Shown here in pieces: positions 45,001 to 59,200 of a DNA stretch of 64,000 bases. The translations under genes were made by a program, and so were the position numbers. The notes below the pieces were generated by a model, which worked only from the letters and a program-made list of their open reading frames with translations, was not told the origin of the DNA and did no database searches. The DNA is from Glandiceps talaboti. Lineage: Eukaryota; Hemichordata; Enteropneusta; Spengelidae. The stretch lies in assembly GCF_964340395.1 (NCBI RefSeq), contig NC_135566.1, positions 15,556,501-15,620,500 on the forward strand, given 5' to 3'. The stretch's first letter is position 1. Every line of letters begins with the position of its first letter.

Positions 45001-48000
45001 GACAATATAAACTTTGTTGGATTTTCACCATGCTACCATTTTCTGTTAAATTGATACAATTTGAATCAAACTAAAACTCCAATACTGTAAAACCTGGAAA
45101 TGTTCGCTAGACTTATTTTGGCTTATTTCACTGGACAACTAAAACGCAAAAATAAGTAGTCACTAAAATGCTTTCTTGTACATGAACATGATGTGCTAGT
45201 CTGGTAAAGAGTGAAAGTTGGTCTTTGATAATGAGCTGAAGACTGAAAAATTGCTAAATGTTTGAGTAGTGAAAATATCTTCGTTTACAGAATTGCAATA
45301 TTCCAGTCCTCAGAAAGACAAAAGATTGTAAAGTTTGGCCACTAAGTGAGCGTTATGATAGTAGTGCACTGCAGCCTCCTTTGAAAACTCATACTTTTCC
45401 CTAGTTTCACAGCAAAAGTCTGGAGGTAAAGTGATATTATTATGATTTATACTCACAGCTTCAAGTTCCTGATTCCTAGCTCTAAATCTTTCTCTTTGAC
45501 TTGATATTATGGGCAGTAAAGATTCTGACGTGTTAGGAGTAGCTTCCACCATGGGTCGTGCTGAGGAAAAAAAATTACAACCATTTTATTATAACTGACA
45601 CTTCTTTTTGAGTTCAAAATTGAAGAGATACAAGACCAGATTGTGAAAAATACAGTATGTATTAAAAATTTCACCCAATTTTTCATGCATCAAAGTAAAT
45701 ATGTTTGCCAACTTACTCTCTGTACAATACATTCTCTGTAATTTTCAATAGTAGTTAGAAAAAGACAGCAGAGATCTATAATGTGAACAGTATTAAAGTC
45801 AGAGAGACAGAAGATATTATCTTACCAAGGACTGCTGATTCTCTGACGGCATCCGCCACTAACTCAGATGACATGACAGCCTGTGCTTGGCCCTGAAAAC
45901 ACAACACAAATGTCACTCAGTGTGCCCTCTAAGCCAACATGACGTGCCACTGATGCACACAATTTCTAGTGACGCACCAAAATTTGGTGTTCCCTTATCT
46001 CTTACTATGTGGTGACTCACAAGAAATGCCAGTTTTTCTAATTTTGACTAACAACAACAAAATTTGGCTATCATTAGAGGGCACACTGATGTCACCACAT
46101 TGTATGTCAATTAGACCAAATTAAAAAATAGCGTGTTTCTAATAACCCAACCAACTCTAGTTTAAGCAGACGACCCTAAACATTTTTTACATGCAAAAAG
46201 TAATATAATTATGAATTGACTTCTATTTCCCTGACCTACCTACCCTATTTTCTGAAGTCGTACTGTTTGTATTGTATCGTTTGTTCCCGAATTTCAATGG
46301 ATTTGCGTATTTTCCTACGCCAATATTTATCCTCTCTGTGACCGTGTAGGACTCAGAGTTCTCGGATGTTAGTATGTCCTAGCTTTCAGATGTTCCCCTA
46401 CAGCTTAGTATACCTTTTTGTCTTTGGTGCTCTTGGAAACGGGTCCCAAATGATGAAGCAATAACTTGAAACTCATTTACCTATTAGTATCTTTCTATAT
46501 CAATCAAGTGAGCAACATTTGATACATCAATTGTAATATGCAGAATGTCTGCTATTATACTGTATAATCACCCTCCCCTCGTTCATCACACACTATACTT
46601 AATATCTCTCCCTCCCCTCTATTCTTACAATATGCATATTTCTAACCACCCTTACTCTGAAACTGTCATGTCACATAACCTCACTGCCCCTTTTTTTCTC
46701 ACACACTGCGTGTATAGTTAACTTACCTCTCCTTCCCCTCTGTAGTAGGTTGACAAGGCTTGTACATTCATAAGGTCCTTCTCTAGCTGTGTAATCAAAC
46801 CCTTCTGTTCTGCCAATGACTTGACAGTCTCATTGTATTCTTTCTGTAACTTGTCATGTCGATCTATACACAGAGACAGATAATACCATCTAAACTTGTA
46901 ACATTTCATTTGTTACGATTACGTGTAGGAGTATGGGGAATATTCCTATACGCTTTAAGATGTGTTGTGTCGTTCAATTTGAATCAGGTTTCTCGTTCCT
47001 TTAGGAATTGGTATCTAGATATTATTCTGGTCAGGTTTCAGTTCACTAAGATAGACACAACTAAAACTATTGTCACAACATGTTGATATAATGGTGATAA
47101 GCTATTGAATGGTCGTTAGTTTAATTATAGTCTCAGTAGGGCAGCTCTATGTAAGCTAGTTCCATAAACTTGCCGTGTACTGTTTTGGGACTTCCAATGT
47201 TTACACTATCTTGATCACAGGGTACTAGTAATTAGATTCACACAACAGAGGAATTGCTATTACCCACTTGTGTAATCTATCACACTGAATAGCAATAGTG
47301 TTTAGCTTGTAATTTATCTTATAGTGAACTGAACCCTCAATTGCCAGAGTTGTGTCTGATAGGGTGACTTGACATATACGGTAGTTTACAGACGAGGAAA
47401 ACTTTACTTGTAACAAACCATTATTTATAGAGCTCTGTACAATGATATGTCATTCTTTATTATTTCTTGTGTACTGTATGTCATGCTGGACTTGTTATTA
47501 GATAGTATTCCTCAATATTTTTCTTCATTCAGCCAAGGAAAATACTCATGACCTAAGGGGCCTTGTCACTATGAGTCGCTAGTTGAGTAGTAACAAACTC
47601 TTACGTCAAGCATATTTTCCAGCTGAATAAAGAATAATATTGGTGAATGACATAATTATATCTCCTCAAGCATAATTTATGAAAAATCGGGGAAAATAAT
47701 TGCAATTTGGAACATTTTGAGTCATATTTCAAGCACTGTAGAACCAGTATAGAATGACCTGGGTATGTAATCCATTTGTTTTTCATATTTGTAGTTTTTC
47801 CATATTTTCTGTTCAAAGACAATATTTTGGCTTGTGCATGGTATAGCAAATGGAGTATCCTACAACTCTTGACTAGTCTATCACTGATGTTGTGTTTGGT
47901 AAACGTTGATACATATCATATCATAGAATATTTTGATTTTATCATGGGGGACTTTAACAACCCATATACCTTATAACTCTCTGTATCATGCCATGATTAT

Positions 48001-51000
48001 TCTCTTGGTAAATTGTCACCAGACCTTCCAGATCAATTTCAGAAATTCCAATGGCTTTTGGAAAACGTCTTTTTTTTTCACTTTTCAAAGCAAAGCAAGC
48101 ATTAATCAAACACAGAATGTATAATAATTATTATATTCATCTTTATTTTGTTGAAATTGAGCAACATTTAAAATTCAACTTTGGCCAAAATAATGATCAT
48201 TATTTTTGCAATGACCAAAATAATGGCCAATATTTTTTCAACGGCCAAAATGGTCGATTTTTTCCAGTGGCCAAAATATTGGCCATTATTTTGATCAATT
48301 TGCCAATGATTAAAATAATGGCCAATATTTTTTCAACGGGGCGAAAATAATGGCCAATATTTTTCCAGTGGCAAAAATATTGGCCATTATTTTGACCAAT
48401 TTTCCAATGATCAAAATAATGGCCATTATTTTGGCCATTAGAACTCTACCATCAAATGTTCTTTCAGTGTATTTCATGAGGAATTTTTATCAATGGATCT
48501 TACAGCTTGAGATGTGTATAATCTGATGTAGTCTGTAGAGTATGCCATGACGGGCACCCTCACACATCAGTCAACCCCTTTTAGAGATACACAATAAAGC
48601 AGGCCGGAGTGACACGACGTATCTTATTGTCTACATCCGATGGTGTTTGATGTTACCTTTGGTAAATCATGATGTATATCTGATGTGATGCATGGGGTGT
48701 ACTTGTAGACATCATAACATTCTTTGCAAACAAGAGCTGTTATTTCTTCCACGACACTGGGCGATACGTCTTGGACGGTGCCATAAGAGGCCGACGTGGT
48801 TTATGACAATGACATCATAAAGGAACTTTCGTAGACATAGAACTTTACCATCCTATGGTGTTCTGTTTTAGTGCATTCATGAGGAACTTTTAACAAACAA
48901 TGTATCTTAGAGCTATGGATCATCTGATGATGTTCTCTGTATATACCATGATATATGCTATCATTAGGCATTTTTTAGTACGGTATATCATGATACAGGA
49001 ACTTTTGTACAATTTATATGACCGTCCTTATTGAATCAAGGCTTTGTTCAGCTGTTTTCCATTTCCTGAAGTATTGGTACATTTTCCATGAAATAAAGGT
49101 CGAGGTACGAAAAATTCCACATGAAGCACTTTTAGCAAACAATGCATCTTAGAGCTACGGACAATCCGATGATGTTCTCTTGGTATACCATGATACATAT
49201 CACTGGTCATTTTTAAATACATCACGATATAGGAACTTCTCTACAACTGATATGAATGATATTGAATCTAGACTTTTATCATACTGTACTCTATTCCCTA
49301 AAGTACCGGTACATTTCCATGAAATACAACTCTATGTACAAAAAAATTCCACACAGTTCACCTTCATTTGGCAAAAGATTTTATTACATACAAATTGATT
49401 ACAAACAATCAAAAATTAAATCATTTTTTGACAATAACAATATTAATTAAGTTTAAAAATTGCATATCATGATTTGAAAAGTAAAGTTTGAAAAAGAAAG
49501 CACTGCAATATCTTGGGTAGGTATACACAGTCAAGTCTTTGCGTCCAAAAAAAAAAAGAAGTAAAAAAGAGTAAAACGGTTTATTAAGGAAATATGACAT
49601 CAAAACAACATGGCAGTGACAAAAATACTACTACAAAAATAAAGTACTGCTGTATATGTTAATGTTTGTGTTTTAACTTAAGCCTCTGGTCCAGTATCAC
49701 ATTTCTTTCGATTCACTGTAATGTTTATTCTTCATGAATTAAGTGTTCAAATATTCCTTCCTAGTAATTAGAGTGGATGGACACATTGCATATGGTATTC
49801 AAAAGCCCCCACTAAATTATGATTGAGTCCATCACATGGTAAGGAGGGGGGGGGGGGGGGGTATACATAAATGGAGTGTCCAAATATAAGCCCCCTCCCC
49901 CTTCCAAATCATCAGTGACTGTGGAAGGGCGTTATACACGCGTTCCTTTGAATTTCTATTCAAATTCATTACATTGTAAGGGGGGGGGGGGGGGGCTATG
50001 CATAAATGGAGTGTTCATATATAACCCCACCCTCTCCCTCCAAAGCATCAGTGACAGTAGAATGAACACATGCCATTCACAAACAAACCTCCCCTTGAAT
50101 TTCAAATTCGTTACATGATGGGGTGGGGTGGGGGGGCTATACATGAATAATGAATTCCATATCACAAGTGTTACAGTCATACAAGGACAAATACAAAATA
50201 TCAGAGTTCATGATTCTATATGTGTGGTTGGCAGTGACCATTGACCATTGTCTGGGTAATTTGGGTTTCCTAACTTCCTAGCTTGTCTAGCTATAATGCT
50301 GCAACAAAATGACATTTACATGTAACTTCCAGCTTGAAAGTTCCTACATACATCAAAATGATACAACCATAAAAATATTGGCCTACAAATTCTTATTTCA
50401 GTCTACATCTATACTCACTCTACAATAATAACCTAAATTCATTTTGCACTAAAATAAACTACACTATTTATACAGCATTGTGTTCAAATCCAACGAGTCA
50501 TCTTTTGTATTGCATACAAAAAATGTTTTTATTGGCAGCTACATGGCATGTGGAAAGGCTTGTGGCTAGCAAATGAAGGGATAGCATCGAATCATGTTCG
50601 CAAACCAGCTAGCACTGATATTTCTGCCGCGATTGCATCTTGGACGGTGCAATAAAAGACTGTGGTTTACAAAGATGCATCGAATATGTACTTCTGACAG
50701 ACCTAATATGGTCAGTGAAGTATTGTCATCATACTGCTAGTCTCCATACAAAGCTGTGTAGTCAACCTGACAAGCATATTCCCGCCACTCAGCTTGTGAA
50801 TTCAGTGCTATCAACTCCAGTGTTTTCTGGATACCACAAGTAGGACCTGATTGGTTGAGTAAGTCACATGATGCCTACAATATGTTAATTAAGTCACGTG
50901 ATGCCTATATTATGTTGATTGTGTCAAATTACCCAGATGAGACCTTGTTGGCCATATATGGAAACATCACCTTTGCACAAATAACCTGGAGGGTCAACAG

Positions 51001-52921
51001 GTGATATACATGCTAATTTTATGCAGATTTTTCCTCATGGTGGCAGATAATGAGGTGTGGCCAAAAAATACTGAAATTGATATAACCACTTCACAGGCAA
51101 CATGGAGACAAAAGTTTGCCAGGTTGACCATCCAGCCAGCTATGGCATAAACCATATTTAGGAATATGTGAGGTTACGTGTTTGAGCTTGGCATAGAATT
51201 GAATTGAATTGAATAGAAAAATCCACAGTATTAATAAACACCGTCAACTGTCGCAAACTATTTTCATTGGCAAAATTACAGAATGAATACACAGTCTAAG
51301 ACTTGCATATCCCAGTAGCAAAAAAAAATGAAATAATAAAAACTGAATTTTTGGCACTGATATTAGCAAAATATATAAAATCGTAAAACCAAAAACTCTC
51401 TTCTATATAACATAATATGAGGAGTTTGTAAGTTATATATCGATAAAACTAAAAACATTAACTAAACAAAGTACTTCTAAGTCCTCCTTCACTGGTACGC
51501 TTACTTAGAAAATAACGTCCTTTCTTTGAAATAGTAAACGTTGAAGAGAAAATTGAGGTAAGTTTAAATTTCTCTTCGTTGTTTGTACTAAATTACTACT
51601 CTTGACTGCATAGTAGATAATTTTAAACTAAAAGAAAAAACAACAAACTATAACTTGGAAGTCCTCTTCTGAATAGAATAAAATAGATAGTAAAAACTCA
51701 ACAGTATAAAATTTCAATCAGTTACATTGAAAAAAAGTCGACTTTGTGCATCAACAAATTCTGTTAAAACCATGATTGAAAGATAGCTCTGAGATTTCTG
51801 AAGAAATATAAATCTGTCATCTGAAGCAAGAAATCTTGCTATATGTGATAAATCTGCTATTTGCATCGTGTTATCTCTGCTCCTACATTTACTAAAAATA
51901 CTGACAAAAAAAAACAACCTATGGCACATTTGTTAGTTCTAGCAATACGCATAGATACACAGACACGCAATGTGTACTGGAACTCTAGGTTAGTATGTAC
52001 TAATATTTAAGTTGTCACCTACATCACATGATTATCACATGATTCATGGCAAGTATAAAATGATGTGTAATGTAACAATACTGTCATCAGCTACGAATCT
52101 AGTCACAAAGATGCAATGGTCGAGAATCATATGTGAGTTTGTTGCAATACTTATAAAGTGACGTGTCACTCACTGTGAATAAGTTGGTAAAACTGTACAC
52201 AGCAATCACCTGGCTGTCTTGCAGGCAAATGATTCGATGTCTTATTCTGGAATATATAAATTTGCGACAACTACCACATGTAACACTACATCTCTCTACT
52301 GTACAATGTGCAAGCTCAAATACTGACCATGTACCAATGAAGTCCTAGTCTGGCAGTGTATGCTACATATATATATAGATAGATATATATATACCACATT
52401 TTTTCATGTCTATAGGAACATGTCGTAGAAATCACCGGGCAAGAAAATTCACATATTTTCTGCTTGCAAAGATCAGATGTAGTAACTCTAAATAAATGGT
52501 TTTTAAGTTACTTTGATTTTAAATCACACTAGCTTATGAGGTAAGTTCTAGGGTGGGATGTTATCTATAAAGTACGCATTACAAGGTTCATAATCAATTA
52601 ACAACATTTCAGGATAAAATACATTTGTCACTACCACTACATATTATCAGTACTGCATTGGTATAAAATAGGTTAAAAATTTCACTATGTCACCTAAAAA
52701 CTCTTCTAATATAGTTTTGTCGTTATGGTTTTTAAACTTTCATAAAATATCTCGTTCTACATCTTTTGTTCATTTGTCTCTTCGTGACACATACATGTAT
52801 ACAAAAAAACGTTACAGTGATACAGATACAGACAGACATAAAAAATATGTATGTGAATACACATACAGTGTTCACTGCTATGCAAAGTTACACTTTGTTA
52901 TAAATTGACATGAGCAGAAGC

Positions 52922-53003
<82 letters not shown>

Positions 53004-53149
53004 GACAGACATACCGGTACACACAGAGGCAATATATGAAAGTCATTCATTTAGCTATCAAACTCATAAACTTGTGTGCTTATAAATGCACAATAATAAT
53101 ATGTTATCTACCAATGGCAGATATCGAACTCCTACATTTTTCTCACTCA

Positions 53150-53217
<68 letters not shown>

Positions 53218-56200
53218 ACCTACGTGTCATGTGTGAAAGTCTCACATACGTTAACTGCTAATGGCAAATATTGCATTTAAATAATTTTTCTGCATTCACT
53301 GGGCAAGTGATAGGCGATCACAGTAGAATACCCTATTTCTCTAATTATCTTTACAATATTTCCTCCTACAGCTTAAAATTTCAGTACTTTTTAGTTTTCT
53401 TACATATCTGTTAGTTTCAATACCTACTGTACAGCGTACAGATACTAAAATCAGGCAGCCTAAGTGGTCCATACATGGCACAAAAATCAGACAGCCTAAG
53501 TAGTCCAATATCTGACATTCATCCCCTTATTACACAGTACACCTCTTTTAAAATAATTGGTCCTCTAGTTTGAACTTGGTGGGGTAGTGAAAAGTATGTG
53601 CTTGTCAGTGAGCAATGGTCAATCCTTGTGACAATAAATTATCACCATATATATGGACTTGTCAGAGTGCAATGGTAAAACTACAAAGCAACAAAGTATC
53701 AGTGTTTATGTCAGCTTTTGATTGGTGTGCGATGCTAATATTACATCACTGAAGACTAAAATATATATACTACTGAACAGGTTCTGACAAAACATGTCTC
53801 TCTGCACACAGCCACTATTGCCATCTACTGGGAATCCGAGAAAAATGAATAAAAGTGGCAGTGGGTTTCTAATACTTGCAATCTGAGAAAGTTTACATCT
53901 TAAAAGTGTCTTGTGGTGACAACAATTTCTACTAATTTTCAACCTTCATGATTTCATCTGTTTGCACTGAAACAAAGAATTGCAGTATACAAATCACACA
54001 AGGCCAGAAAAAATTAAAAAGCTGTTCAACTGGCAACCTAGCCCATCACATTGGGTAGGTAGGTCGATTTTGTTTTAACAATGTTAAACAGGGATGTAAA
54101 AACAAGCCACATATAATGATGGCAAAATATTTCAAGTTGAGTTTACATAGTACTTATTCAGTCACTTTTATTTTATCTTGGGTAATTTGTCTGTATGGGG
54201 ATCTATTTCCATCAGTTGTACAGTTCCGAAATTTGAAATTTAATTTGATTCCAAAAAATCACAAATGAAGAACAAAATATTTCAAGTCCCCCTTTCAGAC
54301 TATCACAATTTTGATGGCCCAATGACGTCTCAGCCCCCTTCCCATTGTCATAAATTTTGCTCATTCCTTTAGTGCATGTTGGATATGCAACAGCTTAGTT
54401 TAATCTCAATTCACCCTTGTACATGCATCATTGGAGCCAAGTAAATCACTGTATAAGATATTATATAATTTGGAATTGACTCAAATGCATATGTTCACAT
54501 GTATTATTCAGAAAATACAAAGAACTCGCCTAAAATAATTTTGAAACAAAGTGTGCATAGTAGTCCATCAGCCATTTTTACTGACATGTGAAGCCCTTAT
54601 GAGGATATATTGCCCATCACACCCCCCCACCCAAAAAAAAATAATAAAAAAAATAAAAAAATGAAATGCCCAAAATATGGGTAGGTCAGGCCTGCTCAAC
54701 AGCTTTTATATTTTTTCTGGCCTAATGTTCAAATTTAGCAGATTGTTAGAGCATAACATAATCCCTGTACAACAAGGTTTTGAGGGACTGTGGTTTGAGT
54801 AGAAAGGGTATGCCTATACTCATCAATATATTCTGGCTTCTTTTTAGAATGGCCTAACTATAAACGGAACTGTATTCCTATGTTACCTCACATGATTGCT
54901 ATAATAATGCATAACTAATACCTGTGAATGCCGTTAAATTTGTTTAAAAGGAAACTGTCTTACAAGAAACTACAATGGGTTACATGATTTACATTACCCC
55001 TAAATGTTTTAATTCTTTCCAACAAATTCGGTTGCAGAGGTCAGGGAATTATGTCACAGGTCATTTGATGTCATAGTGACATTATAACAGGTCATTTGAC
55101 ATCATAACAGGTCATTTGATGTCTGAGAATGACATCATAACAGATCTTTTTGAGGTCAAAGAATGACATTGTAACAAGTCATTTGAGGTCACAGACTGGC
55201 ATAAATCTTTTGAGGTCAAAAAATGATATAACATGTAATTTGGGGTCAACGTATGACATAGCTCATTAGAGGTCACCAAATGACATCACAATGTCTTTTG
55301 TGGTCAAAGAATGACATCAGGTCAGTTGAGGTAAAAAAACAAATGACATAAGTAAATTGATGTCAGAAACTTACATCATTACAGATTTTTTGCAGTCAGA
55401 TAATGACACCATATGTCACTTGAGGTCAAAGAATGACACCATATGTCACTTGAGGTCAAAGAATGACACCATATGTCACTTGAGGTCAGACAATGACACC
55501 ATATGTCACTTGAGGTCAAAGAATGACACCATATGTCACTTGAGGTCAAAGAATGACATCATATGTCACTTGAGGTCAGAGAATGACACCATATGTCACT
55601 TGAGGTCAAAGAATGACACCATATGTCACTTGAGGTCAAAGAATGACATCATATGTCACTTGATGTCAGACAATGACACCATATGTCACTTGAGGTCAAA
55701 GAATGACACCATATGTCACTTGAGGTCAAAGAATGACATCATATGTCACTTGAGGTCAAAGAATGACATCATATGTCACTTGAGGTCAGATAATGACACC
55801 ATATGTCACTTGAGGTCAGACAATGACACCATATGTCACTTGAGGTCAAAGAATGACACCATGTGTCACTTGAGGTCAGACAATGACGTGTCACTTGAGG
55901 TCAGACAATGACATCATGTGTCACTTGAGGTCAGACAATGACATATGTCATGAGGTCAGACAATGACACGTCACTTGAGGTCAGACAATGACATGTGTCA
56001 CTTGAGGTCAGACAGTGACATGTGTCACTTGAGGTCAGACAATGACACCATATGTCACTTGAGGTCAGACAATGACATCATATGTCACTTGAGGTCAGAC
56101 AATGACATAACTAAGGTTACAACTTAAAAACAGTTATGAGTATGCCAAAAGGCACAAAAATTATTCATCAATTAATTTTGAATTAAGTACATAAAACAAT

Positions 56201-59200
56201 ACTTGGTTATATGTACTATTATATCATTGTTTTCAACATTCAATTTATGTATGTCTTCTTTGAAAACTCCAAGTATTAAATGACTTTTAAAATATTTGAC
56301 ATTTTATATAAGTATTTTTCTGTAAAAGTAAACTTCCTTCTAAAACTTTCAAAATAATTGCAATGGTTCTAAAATGTCATCTTCATTTAATAATTTAGAA
56401 ATATCAACCTTTTCGATTTAAAAAATATGACATAGAAACTCTACTACATTGAAGCATGTGTGCCACATTAATTTTATATAAATAAAGGGGAGTACGAACA
56501 ACAAATATATATCTTCAAAATAAAAACTACATTAATAAAGTTTTGATGTGTAACTATTTGTGTTATTTGTAGCCTGGCGTAAAAAAAAAATACACTTACA
56601 CCAGACAGAAATGTGAACCTGGATATTTTCACTAAAGACTAATTTTTGCTTATTTCGCTGGAGAAGAAAAACATGACAATAAGAAAACATATCTTCTTGT
56701 ACACAGATACGATGCGTCAGGCTCAGTAACTTGCCCAAATTAGTCTTTGGGAATTAGTTAACGACCGTAAATTGACAACTTTTTCCAGTTGTGAAAATAT
56801 CTACATTTATAGCATTTTTGACTGGCATCAGTATTTCCAGTCGGGGTCATTTTTAATGCCGGTTATTAACTTGTTGGAAGATTGGACATCATCTTCTTCG
56901 TCGTCTTCAGTGCTATCAAACTTTACCACATCATTGTCTTCATCAGGTCGACCTTCTTCACCGCCGACGTACCAATGTTCTCTCGAGTACTGACATGCGT
57001 TGTCGTCGTCATCATCCACTGGTTCTGGTTTCACGACAACCACACCACTCTTCTCTAACTGTTCTTCCATCCTCACAAAGTCTTCTTCAACTGTCTTTGT
57101 ACTATCAGCCCTCTTATCATTGTAGACGCTACCGTCGTCCATACTACTGTAATTAGAGTTTGGTCTCATGTCCTTCGCATTGTTAAATCTGACATCATTA
57201 TTCAATGTCAAGGGTACACCTATGTTTGCTTCGCCGCCATCGTGCATCCGTGACTGCTCTTCAGCTAACTGTCCCCGTTTTGACCGGGATCGGTAGTTAT
57301 GAAACCAGTTAGTGACGGTGGAGGGCAGTAGATTCAACTCTGAGGCTAAGTAGTCTATCGTTGCCTGTGAAGGGTAAGGCTCTTTTGCATAGGCAGTCAG
57401 TAATACATCTTTCTCACTAGGTGTCAATAATGTACGTGGTTTTTTTAGAGGTGTAAAATCGCTAGGTGTGATGGACTCTATGTCACTGGTCACAGAAGAT
57501 CTTCTCTTGTGAGATGCTGTTAAAAGAATCACAGAAAAACAAATAAAATAAGTGAATTATCAAATAAGTATCTTAGTTATGGTCATGAATCATGTGTTAC
57601 CAAGTGGTAGCAGTTACTGTATATAAAGATGGGATGATCACACAATGTCACAAAAGCTGACCAAAAACTCCTAAAAGAACATTTACAAATGTGACATTGA
57701 CACGTTTGTATATAGTGTAAACCATAGTGAAAATTGTAGGGGTCACACCACTATGACTGAAGCAATGTAAAAACATAGTCAAGACATATAAATACTAAAT
57801 GGAAACCCGGCACTGTATATCATCATCATATTAGAAGTAAATTTTAATCAATTTATCAACATCTCAGTAGTTAATACAGAACCTGTAACTATTGTTGAAG
57901 GCTTGTGATATGCATATCACCAATAGCATGTAATAGGGTGTAACAGACAGTGACAACATGAAGGATGACCCTTATGATTTCAAGCCATGTTTCTCATAAC
58001 CAGACTGACCCTAACAAAATGAAAAAAATTTAAGCCCTCTATGGTGGCATTAGAAAGATTCACAATGTCACTGCAGGTAAGATGGCATTGAGAAATATGA
58101 GTATGGCAAGAATAGTGAATGGACTTTTACAAAAGGTAACATATCTTGTAAGTTTTATTAAGATGATATGAGATCTAACACGATACTTTGTACTGTTTCA
58201 CTTCCATATGTGAACACAGCGCTACACTTTGGAATGAGAATGAACTCTACAGCTCCAACTTGACATGTATTTTGTACTAACGGTATACTATAACTACTAC
58301 ATAGACACAACCATAACAAACTGGTCTTCAATATATCTAGATATATCATATATCTTGACAAAACCTTACCTTTTCTCTCCATCTTGATACTCTTAAGTTT
58401 GTGAATCCCTTCACCGTCACTTAGCCATATATGCATCCTAACAAACGGTTCCTTGCCTTTCAGACTCAGACTGTTCCATGGTTTAGGTTTGGATAACAAG
58501 TCGCTGACAGACCCCTGCGTCAAACCCAACACAATCTCTCCAAACACTCTCTGTCCAATGTTGTTCTCGTACAGGATTTTCTTGACTCTGCGTGCAATGT
58601 CGTATGTATCTAACTCTGGTAAACTAGTGTACTGTTCATGTGGGTTTCTTTCTGTGCTGTTGTTGGAAGAGCATGATGAGTTCTCTATGTCCTCAATACC
58701 CGGTGCTTTCACAGGTCCAGGTAACTGCAGTGGTGATTTGCCGTTATTATTGACAGACTCATGGCAACCGTCGTCAAGCCCCTCACCTGGAAATATAAAT
58801 ATACCATATGTCATATCTACAGGGATCTGACGATGACTTCATATGAAAGATACATCTATGAACCATATGTCATGTCTACAGGGATCTCTGACAATGACAT
58901 CATAATTACATTTCATATGAAACACACACACATCTATGAACTGTACATGCTTACACTACCTGAGCTGAACAATGCTTTGTAGCACATATCAGGGTACGAA
59001 TAAAAGTTAGGGTGACAACAGCACTTTTCTGGTAGAGCTATAGAAAAAAAGTTGGTCCCTGACAAAAAAAAATCATCCCATCTAATCCTTATGGATAATG
59101 CAAGAACAAGGGATTCAAACATTGGATTTTATGTATATCAGATCTACATGGTTTTGAAATCTAAATCTCATATCAAAGTATGTAGGCTAGTTTTGTACAG

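Larger units (their letters stand above)
46864..56827. other. CASP intron, includes CUX 3' UTR territory; no exon recognised
   Basis: Between the CUX stop codon (56828) and the first CASP-specific exon I see no coding exon. It must contain the CUX 3' UTR and poly(A) site, which I cannot place. Contents are many repeats (47489, 48180, 48529, 49846, 52926, 54001 and 55030). A diverged module repeats at about 48470-49260 (GCATCTTAGAGCTA, CTGATGATGTTCTC, ATACCATGATA), and CTTGGACGGTGC is shared by 48769 and 50640. The rest is AT-rich filler. Confidence 0.5.

Noticed and set aside
55357-55911. 184-codon repetitive open frame
   Set aside because: A 30-bp tandem repeat has a period divisible by three and stays open by itself. 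There is no start context, splice context or family resemblance.
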